Source of the DNA: Acetobacteraceae bacterium
GTDB lineage: Bacteria > Pseudomonadota > Alphaproteobacteria > Acetobacterales > Acetobacteraceae
Length of the DNA: 15,252 nt
NCBI GenBank assembly: GCA_030044345.1
Contig: JASHVY010000168.1
Span: forward strand, 1-15,252
Reading direction: 5' to 3'
Position numbers and translations under genes: made by a program
Notes under the pieces: model-generated
The model's input: only the letters and a program-made list of their open reading frames with translations
What the model was told of the DNA's origin: nothing
Databases searched by the model: none
Shown here: positions 1-7,214 of the stretch, piece after piece
Numbering within the stretch: position 1 is the stretch's first letter
Layout of the letters: each line of letters starts with the position of its first letter

Positions 1-714
1 GGCCGTGTTGAACTGCGCAACACCCTGCGCATTGACGTTCTGCGTGATCACACCGGTCGAGCCGTTGATCGCGGCGGTAACCGGAGCGCCGTTATGCGGA
101 TCGAAGCTGCCAATCCCGATGAAGGTACCGTTGTCGTTGTGAACCCCACCATCAACCGAGCCGCCAGCGTGCGACGTCGCCAGTGTCACGTCGACGCTGG
201 TATGGTTGAAGGAGCTCACGGCAGCAAGATTGCCGTTGCTCAGCAGCCCGCCCGGCGCGACGAAATCAGCCGAGCCGTTCAGTTGCGTGGCGATCCCGCC
301 GTCTGATGCAGCCACGCCACCACCCTTGCCGGTGGCCGCGATGCTGTTGTGGCTGTCGATGTCGCCGGAATTGGCGTTACCGCTGCCGGAGGCCGCGCTG
401 TCGGTCCCAACAGCAGCACCGACGTTATTGTGGCTCAGGTTGTCGTCGAGACTGCCATTGCCATTGCCGTTGCCGTCGTGGTTGCCGTTGCCGTCGAGGC
501 TGCCGTTGCCGTTGCCGTTGTCACTGTGATTGCCGGAGGCGACCGTATTGCCGTCGCCGCTTTTGTTGGCCGACACGGCGGTCCCGCTGCCGGTCGAAAC
601 GGCGACCGGGATGTTGTTGAGGTTGAAGGTCGGCGCAGCCTGTGCCTGGCTCATGCCGAAGCCGAACAGGCCAAGGGCGATAGCCGCCGTGCTGGTCAGA
701 AGTGCCTTACGCAT
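1..714 (-). CDS. Secreted Gly/Asn/Ser-rich protein, paralog 1 (3' end outside window)
   Basis: I do not recognise a named family. 238 codons are visible; by alignment with its neighbour about 15 C-terminal residues lie beyond position 1. It starts at ATG 714 (MRKALL), with GGAG a few bases upstream. Residues 1-26 form a Sec-type signal peptide: a short basic N-terminus, a hydrophobic core, and an A-Q-A cleavage site before A27-P28. After a short NLNNIPVAV segment comes a low-complexity stretch (about residues 55-95) of GNGN, SLDGN and DGN units, then Ser/Gly-rich and finally more ordered sequence ending in ITQNVNAQGVAQFNTA. It is a close tandem copy of the 745-1491 gene (DNA offset 792 bp) and lies 30 bp downstream of it, so the two are probably cotranscribed. 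A five-residue insertion relative to the paralog lies at about 61-138. A surface-matrix, adhesin or amyloid-like role is possible but is inference only. Confidence 0.8.
   Translation of the reverse strand, partial: MRKALLTSTAAIALGLFGFGMSQAQAAPTFNLNNIPVAVSTGSGTAVSANKSGDGNTVASGNHSDNGNGNGSLDGNGNHDGNGNGNGSLDDNLSHNNVGAAVGTDSAASGSGNANSGDIDSHNSIAATGKGGGVAASDGGIATQLNGSADFVAPGGLLSNGNLAAVSSFNHTSVDVTLATSHAGGSVDGGVHNDNGTFIGIGSFDPHNGAPVTAAINGSTGVITQNVNAQGVAQFNTA
451..527. repeat. Imperfect GCCGTT/GCCATT hexanucleotide repeat inside paralog 1
   Basis: The plus strand shows runs of TGCCGT and TGCCAT hexamers interrupted by GTCGAGGC-type units. Read on the coding (minus) strand they give alternating Asn-Gly. 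A shorter, more degenerate equivalent sits in the paralog at about 1222-1308. Because the unit is six bases, copy-number change would stay in frame and alter only the length of the Gly/Asn tract. In fact this tract has the same length (38 residues between NHS and VG) in both paralogs, so no length change is visible here. Confidence 0.6.
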
Positions 715-744
715 AGATTTCTCCGTCAGTATCGGGTTGTTGCG

Positions 745-1491
745 TTAGTGGCCGAAGAGGGTGGACGTGTTGCTCACACCCACCGCCGTGACGGCCGTGT
801 TGAACTGCGCAACACCCTGAGCGTTCACGTTCTGGGTGATCACGCCCGTCGAGCCGTTGATCGCGGCGACGACCGGAGCGCCGTTATGCGCGAAAGCGCT
901 GAAGGCGTTCTCGTTATGGACACCGCCATCAACTTCACCGCCCGCGCTGGCGGTTGCCAGCGTGATGTCAACGTTGGTGTGGTTGAAGGAGTGCGCGGCA
1001 AGAAGGTTGCCATTGCTCAGCAGCCCGCCCGGCGCAACGATATCAGCCGAGCCGTTCAACTGCGTGGCGAAACCACCGTTCGACGCGGCTACGCCGCCGC
1101 CGGATCCGGTGATCGCGGCGCTGTTATGGCTGTCGATATCGCCGGAATTGGCGTCGCCACTACCCGAGGCGGCGCTGTCGTGTCCGGTGGCCACGCCAAC
1201 CTTGTTATTGCTCAGGTTGCCGTCACCGCTGCCGTTGCCGTTGCCGTTGTCGTCGCCGTTGAGGTTGCCGTCACCACTGCCGTTGAGGTTGCCGTTGCCA
1301 CTATGATTGTACGAGCCGACCGTATTCCCATCGAGGCTCTTGTTAAGTGACACAGCATTCCCACCACCGGTCGAAACGGCGACCGGGATGTTGTTGAGGT
1401 TGATGGGGGTAGCCGCACTCGCCGAGCTCACCCCGAAGCCAAACAGGCCAAGGGCGAAGGCAGCCGTGCCGGTGAGAAGTGCTTTACGCAT
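745..1491 (-). CDS. Secreted Gly/Asn/Ser-rich protein, paralog 2
   Basis: 248 residues. A longer reading from about 1518 exists, but ATG 1491 is preferred: it has a well-placed GGAG, begins with MRKALL like the paralog, and puts the signal peptide at the N-terminus (hydrophobic residues 8-20, A-S-A cleavage site at 24-26). The mature part has the LNNIPVAVST segment, a DGN/GNGN/SGDGNL low-complexity region (about residues 50-95), a GSGDANSGDIDSHNSA stretch, and a C-terminal half with LNGSADIVAPGGLLSNGNL and ITQNVNAQGVAQFNTA, ending STLFGH. No cysteine, lipobox, LPXTG, PEP-CTERM or transmembrane anchor is visible, so release to the periplasm or outside is likely. It is the first gene of a two-gene unit behind the sigma-54 promoter at 1629-1644, with a leader of about 127 nt. 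Function unknown. Confidence 0.85.
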   Translation of the reverse strand: MRKALLTGTAAFALGLFGFGVSSASAATPINLNNIPVAVSTGGGNAVSLNKSLDGNTVGSYNHSGNGNLNGSGDGNLNGDDNGNGNGSGDGNLSNNKVGVATGHDSAASGSGDANSGDIDSHNSAAITGSGGGVAASNGGFATQLNGSADIVAPGGLLSNGNLLAAHSFNHTNVDITLATASAGGEVDGGVHNENAFSAFAHNGAPVVAAINGSTGVITQNVNAQGVAQFNTAVTAVGVSNTSTLFGH

Positions 1492-1628
1492 GGATTTCTC
1501 CGTTGGTGTTTGGATCACGGGACCTCGACCAAGCGACGGCAGAGGCCGTGGCCGCCAGATTCGCGAACGCGGGTAGGTTGACCGGATTCCTCCCGCGCGC
1601 TCGTGCCTCCGCCGCCGACATGCAGAGA

Positions 1629-1644
1629 AGCAAACCCCGTGCCA
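1629..1644 (-). promoter_or_regulatory. Sigma-54 (-24/-12) promoter for the secreted-protein pair
   Basis: Read on the minus strand from 1644 to 1629 the sequence is TGGCACGGGGTTTGCT. This matches the RpoN consensus TGGCACG-N4-TTGCW at every defined position, with the invariant GG and GC separated by exactly 10 bases. Transcription would begin near 1618 and run into the gene starting at 1491, leaving a leader of about 127 nt. No comparably good -24/-12 site was found elsewhere in the window's intergenic regions. A sigma-54 activator is encoded in the same neighbourhood, which fits. Confidence 0.85.
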
Positions 1645-1680
1645 GCTTCCGGCATCTCACCTGGAGATCGGCAAACCCAG

Positions 1681-1698
1681 TTTTTTCCTGGCTTTTTT
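1681..1698. promoter_or_regulatory. Two phased T6 tracts between activator site and sigma-54 promoter
   Basis: TTTTTT occurs at 1681-1686 and again at 1693-1698, 12 bases apart, close to one helical turn. The pair lies between the inverted repeat at 1731-1750 and the -24 element at 1644. In-phase A/T tracts bend DNA, and sigma-54 promoters need looping between activator and polymerase. These tracts could supply intrinsic curvature where I see no clear IHF site. Role inferred. Confidence 0.35.
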
Positions 1699-1730
1699 CT
1701 GGCGCCTCCTCGCTGCTCCGGGCCGCCGCC

Positions 1731-1750
1731 TGTAACTTTTCGCTGTTACG
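1731..1750. promoter_or_regulatory. Inverted repeat, candidate upstream activator site
   Basis: GTAAC (1732-1736) and GTTAC (1745-1749) form a 5-bp inverted repeat with an 8-bp centre (TTTTCGCT). It lies about 90-105 bp upstream of the -24 element at 1639-1644, the usual range for sigma-54 activator binding. The left half (TGTAACTT followed by CGCT) recurs at 2216-2226, and CGTAAC recurs at 2260-2265 in the activator's own promoter. Binding by the neighbouring activator is inferred. Confidence 0.4.
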
Positions 1751-2239
1751 TTTGCGCTCCGTTATTCTGAAATGTGCCGCCTGCCGGAGCCTTCCGCGCC
1801 CCGAACTCGGAAGGACGAATTTAGAAGGACCGGGGCGAGTCTCTCATCGAAACCCCACTTCGCCTCACAGTTTCGTGAGCGCAATTCCATTGCTATAAAA
1901 TATCGTTTGCGTATCATCTCATCTGACACAGGTCGGCATTACGCTCCCTTCACGCATTGTTGACTCACGTCACGACAGGAGCGTTCGACAACCCTCGCGT
2001 GTTTATATGCTGCCCGGAATCATCTTCTGATTTTCGATTCGCGCCGGTCCGGGCTCTGCCCATGCCCTGCTCGTCGGCGCGATGGAGGCGCGTTCCGCTC
2101 TCGACGGAACAGGGTCTTTCCCAGGAAATACCCGGCTCTCCGGGGCCCGTCTCGTTGTCCTGCCGCATTTGCGAAAGGAAAGATTTAAGTACACTCTGGC
2201 GTCGCAATACCCATTTGTAACTTGCGCTCAAATGTGACA

Positions 2240-2267
2240 TTGACAGATACGTACAAAACCGTAACAC
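2240..2267 (+). promoter_or_regulatory. Putative sigma-70-type promoter of the activator gene
   Basis: A perfect -35 hexamer TTGACA (2240-2245) is followed after 16 bp by TAACAC (2262-2267), a modest -10. Transcription would start near 2275. That lies beyond the TTG codon at 2268, the most upstream in-frame start, and so supports ATG 2358 as the true start. The -10 overlaps a CGTAAC motif (2260-2265) like the arms of the candidate activator site, which would allow autoregulation. Confidence 0.5.
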
Positions 2268-2357
2268 TTGGGATCATGTGTGTTGTTCTGTCTTCCCAAT
2301 CTGGCAGGGCTCCATTATCACGTCACACGTAATGTCGCCGGGTCGGGGGGGTCGTTG

Positions 2358-3569
<1,212 letters not shown>

Positions 3570-3709
3570 TTCAATCTTCTCCCGGAACCTTCAGGCTCCG
3601 CCGTCTGCTTTCTTTGCCAATTCAATTTATTCAACGCGGATCGATATTGTATCGTTGCAACTGCCCTTGCGATGATGCTCCATGTATCTTCTGGCCGATG
3701 ATCGTGCGG

Positions 3710-3738
3710 TTGACGTCACATTGCACAGACGTTATTAT
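3710..3738 (+). promoter_or_regulatory. Sigma-70-type promoter of the sugar-nucleotide operon
   Basis: TTGACG (3710-3715) and TATTAT (3733-3738) are separated by an optimal 17 bp, in an AT-rich island within GC-rich DNA. Transcription would begin near 3745, giving a leader of about 105 nt before rfbF. A second TTGACA at 3745-3750 has no convincing -10. Just upstream is a small inverted repeat, CGATA-TTG-TATCG (3642-3654), a possible operator. Confidence 0.6.
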
Positions 3739-3787
3739 TATAAATTGACAAATACAGCTTCCCGCGGTGGTGCCGGACGGGCTCCTG

Positions 3788-3853
3788 ATGACTGACCAGA
3801 CGGACGATAGCCGCTGCCTGCTGATGAACGGGGTCCCGGGCCGGGTGCTATGA
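3788..3853 (+). CDS. Possible 21-residue leader peptide coupled to rfbF
   Basis: ATG 3788 opens a frame of 21 codons, beginning MTDQTDDSRC and ending GRVL. Its TGA overlaps the rfbF start as ATGA at 3850-3853. The frame lies wholly in the predicted leader of the operon transcript. rfbF itself has only a weak ribosome site (GGG-rich, no AGGAG), so translational coupling from this frame is plausible. There is no homology support, and its own ribosome site is also weak. It may be chance. Confidence 0.3.
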   Translation: MTDQTDDSRCLLMNGVPGRVL

Positions 3854-4620
3854 AGGCCGTGATTCTGGCCGGCGGGCTTGGGACCCGCCTCTCGGAGGAG
3901 ACGGCGGTGCGCCCGAAGCCGATGATCGAGATCGGCGGCAAGCCGCTTCTCTGGCATATCATGAAGATCTACTCCGTCCATGGCATTACGGAGTTCATCA
4001 TTTGCCTCGGCTACAAAGGGTACATGATCAAGGAATGGTTCGCGAACTATTACCTGCATAACTCTGACGTCACGTTCGACCTTGGGACCAACAGGATGAA
4101 GGTCCATCAGGTCTTCGCCGAACCCTGGACCGTCACCTTGATCGATACCGGCGAGAAGACGATGGTGGGGGGGCGAATCAAGCGCGCCCTTCCTTATATC
4201 GGGAACGATCCTGATTTCTGCCTTACCTACGGCGATGGGGTCGGGGATGTGGATGTCGCCAAGGTGGTGGCTCTGCATCGCGCGGAAGGCCGGCTTGCCA
4301 CCGTCACGGCAACGCAGCCTCCGGGTCGGTTCGGCGCCCTGGAATGTCTCGGCAACCGCGTGATCGGCTTTCGGGAAAAACCTTCGGGGGATGGCGGATG
4401 GATCAACGGCGGATTCTTCGTGCTCTCCCCGCAGGTCGGCTCGTACATCGAAGGGGATAGCACCGTTTGGGAGAATGAGCCGCTCGAACGGTTGGCCGCC
4501 GACAATCAGCTTTCCGTCTATTTCCACCATAGCTTCTGGCACCCGATGGACACCCTGCGCGATAAGCGTCTTCTCGAAGATCTCTGGGCTCACGGGCAGG
4601 CCCCCTGGAAAATCTGGTAG
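3850..4620 (+). CDS. rfbF: Glucose-1-phosphate cytidylyltransferase
   Basis: 256 residues, the usual family length. It transfers CMP from CTP to alpha-D-glucose 1-phosphate, giving CDP-glucose, the entry compound for CDP-linked deoxysugars, in the cytoplasm. The N-terminus MKAVILAGGLGTRLSEET with RPKPMIEIGGKPLLWHIM is the family's nucleotide-binding signature. Further hallmarks are GYKGYMIKEWF, LTYGDGVGD (the metal-binding aspartate region, about 126-134), FREKP, NGGFFV, and a C-terminal FWHPMDTLRDKRLLEDLW. ATG 3850 is fixed by the canonical N-terminus. It is the first main gene of the six-gene operon, 16 nt ahead of the next. The symbol follows the enterobacterial name (also ddhA). Confidence 0.95.
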   Translation: MKAVILAGGLGTRLSEETAVRPKPMIEIGGKPLLWHIMKIYSVHGITEFIICLGYKGYMIKEWFANYYLHNSDVTFDLGTNRMKVHQVFAEPWTVTLIDTGEKTMVGGRIKRALPYIGNDPDFCLTYGDGVGDVDVAKVVALHRAEGRLATVTATQPPGRFGALECLGNRVIGFREKPSGDGGWINGGFFVLSPQVGSYIEGDSTVWENEPLERLAADNQLSVYFHHSFWHPMDTLRDKRLLEDLWAHGQAPWKIW

Positions 4621-4636
4621 GAGCGCAGGGCACCTC

Positions 4637-5707
4637 ATGCGTGTGCTTATCACGGGCAATCTCGGGTATGTCGGGTCGGTGCTCGCGGCGCATCTTCGCG
4701 CCGCCCTGCCGGCGGCGGAACTCCTTGGCTACGACACGGGTTTTTTCGCCCACTGCGTCACTGCCGGCGGCCCTGCCCCGGAGACTGGACTCGCCCGGCA
4801 ATATTTCGGCGATGTGCGGGACCTCCCCGCTTCTCTTCTCGCCGGCGTCGAGGCGATCGTGCATCTTGCCGCCATCTCGAACGACCCCATGGGCAACCGG
4901 TTCGAGAGCGTGACCGAAGAGATCAATAAAGACGCCAGCCTCCGATTGGCCGCGCTTGCGGCGCAGGCAGGCGTGCGCAGCTTCGTTTTCGCATCTTCCT
5001 GCTCCATCTACGGTCGCGCAGATGCCAGCGCGCGGTGCGAGAGCGATCCCACATACCCGCTGACCGCCTATGCCCGTTCGAAAGTCGCTACGGAGCACGG
5101 CTTGAAGGGCACCGATCTCGGCGATATGGCGGTGACATGCCTCCGCTTCGCCACCGCCTGCGGCATGAGCGGTCGATTGCGCCTGGATCTCGTTCTGAAT
5201 GATTTTGTTGCGTCCTCGATTGCAACGGGTGAGATTGTCGTCCTGTCCGACGGCACGCCATGGCGGCCTCTCATTGAAGTCACCGACATGGCCCGTGCGA
5301 TCGAATGGGCGATCAACCGCGACCTGCGCGATGGCGGGCAGTGCCTATCGGTCAATGTTGGCAGCGATGGCTGGAATTTTCAGGTCAAGGATCTCGCGCG
5401 CGCGGTCGCGGCATCACTTTCCGGGACGCGAATTTCCATCAATGAAGCCGCCCCGCCTGACAATCGGTCTTACCGCGTGGATTTTTCTCTTTTCCGTAAG
5501 CTCGCCCCTCAGCACCAGCCGCAATCCAGCCTCGACCAAACGATCGCGCGGCTTGCGGCCGGCCTTCGCTGCATGGATTTCCGGGACGGCGATTTCCGCA
5601 ATTCCTCCTTGATGCGCCTGAAGGTGCTCGATCGTCTGATTGACGAAGGCTATCTTTCGGCTTCCCTGCGTTGGCGCCTTCCTCCAGTCCGGGATCTCGC
5701 GGCATGA
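4637..5707 (+). CDS. NAD-dependent epimerase/dehydratase (extended SDR) of sugar-nucleotide type
   Basis: 356 residues from ATG 4637. The frame is open from 4391, but that part overlaps rfbF in another frame, whereas 4637 gives the standard MRVLITGNLGYVG Rossmann start. Motifs: glycine-rich TGNLGYVG (6-13), HLAAISNDP (77-84), SSCSIYG (120-126) and the catalytic pair Y145-x3-K149 (YARSK). A conserved SDGTPWRP (204-211) and an RSYRVDF (277-283) block resemble a group of sugar-nucleotide SDRs with NRGYIG-type starts. The Asp-Glu/Lys after the catalytic Ser/Thr that marks true 4,6-dehydratases is missing (SSCS here), so epimerase or ketoreductase chemistry is more likely. The substrate is presumably a CDP-hexose made via rfbF. 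It overlaps the next gene by 4 nt (ATGA). Confidence 0.88.
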   Translation: MRVLITGNLGYVGSVLAAHLRAALPAAELLGYDTGFFAHCVTAGGPAPETGLARQYFGDVRDLPASLLAGVEAIVHLAAISNDPMGNRFESVTEEINKDASLRLAALAAQAGVRSFVFASSCSIYGRADASARCESDPTYPLTAYARSKVATEHGLKGTDLGDMAVTCLRFATACGMSGRLRLDLVLNDFVASSIATGEIVVLSDGTPWRPLIEVTDMARAIEWAINRDLRDGGQCLSVNVGSDGWNFQVKDLARAVAASLSGTRISINEAAPPDNRSYRVDFSLFRKLAPQHQPQSSLDQTIARLAAGLRCMDFRDGDFRNSSLMRLKVLDRLIDEGYLSASLRWRLPPVRDLAA

Positions 5708-6285
5708 GGTTTCTTCCCACCCCTCTTGCTGGCGCTTATCTGGTCGAACTGGACCGGCGGGGCGATCAGCGGGGATTCTTCGCCCGTCTCTTCTGCGAGC
5801 ATGAGTTTGCCGATGCCGGGCTCGAGTCGCATTTTGTTCAGGCCAACACGTCGTTGAGCGCCAGGCGCGGCACCCTTCGGGGCATGCATTATCAATTGCC
5901 GCCGGCCGCCGAGGTCAAGCTCGTGCGGTGCCTGAGCGGCGCATTGCAGGATGTGATCATCGATTTGCGCCCGGAAAGCCCGAGCTTCGGGCAATGGTTC
6001 GGGGCGGAGCTCAGCGCGCAGAACCGCGTGATGATGTATGTGCCACGCGGTTTTGCGCACGGCTTCATCACGCTCTCCGACGAAACCGAAGTGCTCTATC
6101 TGGTGAGCGCCTTCTATGCCCCGGAGCATGAGCGCGGGATTCGTTTCGATGATCCGCGCTTCGGCATAGGCTGGGCCACCATGCCGACCGAGCTTTCGGA
6201 CAAGGACCGTTCCTGGCCGGACTATGATCCCGCCGGCAGCGATTCCGGGCGGCTCAGGGAACTCTCGCTCCAGGCGCTCCCGTGA
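5704..6285 (+). CDS. rfbC: dTDP-4-dehydrorhamnose 3,5-epimerase-like protein (RmlC/RfbC family)
   Basis: 193 residues from ATG 5704, which shares ATGA with the previous stop. The frame is open from 5671, but the canonical start is here. RmlC-family cupins invert C3 and/or C5 of 4-keto-6-deoxy sugar nucleotides. Visible hallmarks: QRGFFARLF, the GTLRGMHYQ block with probable base H62, K72 in VKLVR, VPRGFAHGF (113-121), Y132 in the position of the family's catalytic tyrosine, ERGIRFDDP, and a late LSDKDRSWP. The usual Lys after the catalytic tyrosine (YK) is replaced by Leu (YL), a departure that could alter substrate. With an rfbF partner and no rmlA/B/D here, it may act on a CDP-linked rather than dTDP-linked keto sugar. 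The symbol indicates family, not proven substrate. It overlaps the next gene by GTGA. Confidence 0.9.
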   Translation: MRFLPTPLAGAYLVELDRRGDQRGFFARLFCEHEFADAGLESHFVQANTSLSARRGTLRGMHYQLPPAAEVKLVRCLSGALQDVIIDLRPESPSFGQWFGAELSAQNRVMMYVPRGFAHGFITLSDETEVLYLVSAFYAPEHERGIRFDDPRFGIGWATMPTELSDKDRSWPDYDPAGSDSGRLRELSLQALP

Positions 6286-7214
6286 AGATTCTGCTCACCG
6301 GCGCGAGCTCCTTTACGGGGTTCTGGTTCGCCCGTGAGCTGCACGAAGCTGGCCATCACGTGGTCGCCGCATTGCGGCAGTCGCCTGAGGGCTATGGGGA
6401 TTCCATGCGTGCCCACCGGGTGGCGAAGCTCTCCGAGGTGGCGGAGTGTGTCTTCGGCCTGACCTTCGGGGAGAAGGGCTTCCTCGATCTTTGCAGGGCG
6501 GGAAGCTGGGATCTTCTTTGCCATCACGCTGCCGAAGTGGGCGATTATCGCTCCCCAACGTTTGATGTGGAGCGTGCGGTATCGGCCAACACGCTGAACC
6601 TGCCTTCCGTGCTTCGGGAAATGCGTGGGCTTCGCGGGATGGTGCTGACGGGCTCGGTCTTCGAAGGGGACGAAGGCGCCGGAACGCAGCCGCTTGCGCC
6701 CTTCTCTCCTTACGGTGTTTCCAAAACCCTCACCGCTTCGGCAACCCTTCATTGGTGCACCCGATTGGGTGTGCCGCTTGGAAAATTCGTGATTCCGAAT
6801 CCGTTTGGGCCGTACGAAGAACCGCGGTTCTGCGCCTATCTGATGAAGCAATGGGGATCGGGCGCGGTGGCCGAGGTTCGTACTCCAGCTTACGTTCGCG
6901 ACAATATCCATGTCGATCTTCTGGCCTGGGCCTACGCGCAATTCGCTGCCTCCGTGTTCGAAGCTTCGGAATTCGTCCGCCTGAATCCAAGCTTCTATGT
7001 CGGGACCCAGGGTGCCTTCGCAGAGCGTCTTGCCACCGAAATTCGCCGGCGGACAGGCTGGGATTGCGCCCTCGCCATGCGGGAGCAGACGGAGTTCGCG
7101 GAGCCCGAGGCCAGGATCAATACTGACCGGATTGAAATCCCGGGATGGAACGAAGCGGTGGCATGGGACGCCATCGCGTCATTCTACGCCGCAGCACTCG
7201 CCCATGCCGCGTGA
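6282..7214 (+). CDS. NAD(P)-dependent sugar-nucleotide SDR (probable ketoreductase/epimerase)
   Basis: 310 residues from GTG 6282, within the GTGA that overlaps the rfbC stop. Motifs: nucleotide-binding TGASSFTGFW (6-15), CHHAAEVGDY (80-89) in place of the usual HLAA block, TGS (123-125), the catalytic pair Y144-x3-K148 (YGVSK), and NPFGPYEEPRF (173-183). An early basic/serine loop (LRQS) after strand 2 could favour NADPH. Coming after the 3,5-epimerase-like protein, it is placed to reduce the 4-keto group and finish the sugar, as RmlD-type or CDP-sugar reductases do. The exact substrate cannot be read from sequence. Its end overlaps the next start by 11 nt, continuing the coupled operon. Confidence 0.85.
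   Translation: MKILLTGASSFTGFWFARELHEAGHHVVAALRQSPEGYGDSMRAHRVAKLSEVAECVFGLTFGEKGFLDLCRAGSWDLLCHHAAEVGDYRSPTFDVERAVSANTLNLPSVLREMRGLRGMVLTGSVFEGDEGAGTQPLAPFSPYGVSKTLTASATLHWCTRLGVPLGKFVIPNPFGPYEEPRFCAYLMKQWGSGAVAEVRTPAYVRDNIHVDLLAWAYAQFAASVFEASEFVRLNPSFYVGTQGAFAERLATEIRRRTGWDCALAMREQTEFAEPEARINTDRIEIPGWNEAVAWDAIASFYAAALAHAA

Larger units (their letters stand above)
1492..2239. other. Divergent intergenic regulatory region, no convincing gene
   Basis: This stretch separates the minus-strand secreted-protein pair from the plus-strand sigma-54 activator. Short open frames exist on both strands (for example 1479-1898 plus and 1965-2267 minus), but none has a good ribosome site, family resemblance or coding-like composition. 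It holds the -24/-12 promoter, two T6 tracts and the GTAAC/GTTAC inverted repeat described separately. It also holds an AT-rich patch (about 1882-1906) and a TGTAACTT motif at 2216-2223 that resembles the left arm of the inverted repeat. It is less GC-rich than the flanking genes. Confidence 0.6.

Noticed and set aside
349..1350. Long plus-strand open frame (333 codons) across both secreted-protein genes
   Set aside because: It is antisense to two paralogs with clear signal peptides and ribosome sites, and is stop-free only because the repetitive codons read as Val/Ala on the other strand. It also crosses the gap between the genes.
1688..1703. Plus-strand TGGC...TGGC with GG-N10-GC spacing, possible sigma-54 site
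   Set aside because: The -24 is TGGCTT and the -12 is TGGC; there is no plus-strand gene for over 650 bp downstream, and the pattern arises from the T-tracts.
2131..2144. CCCGG-CTCT-CCGGG hairpin in the intergenic region
   Set aside because: Short GC hairpin with no T-run on either side and no gene ending nearby; likely chance in GC-rich DNA.
1965..2267. 100-codon minus-strand and other short frames in the 1492-2357 gap
   Set aside because: No ribosome site, no recognisable motif, and they cross the regulatory sequences of the region.
3583..3600. Small imperfect hairpin after the activator gene, possible terminator
   Set aside because: The stem is interrupted by a mismatch, the loop would be two bases, and no T-run follows directly.
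3768..3783. GG-N10-GC arrangement in front of rfbF, possible sigma-54 site
   Set aside because: The -12 is GGGC rather than TTGC and the -24 is TGGTGC; the sigma-70-like TTGACG/TATTAT pair upstream is far better.
4391..4636. Upstream extension of the SDR gene into rfbF
   Set aside because: The extension overlaps the end of rfbF in another frame and lacks family similarity; the Rossmann start MRVLITG at 4637 is the natural N-terminus.
3631..4659. 342-codon minus-strand frame opposite rfbF
   Set aside because: Shadow of a canonical glucose-1-phosphate cytidylyltransferase; it also runs through the AT-rich promoter region.
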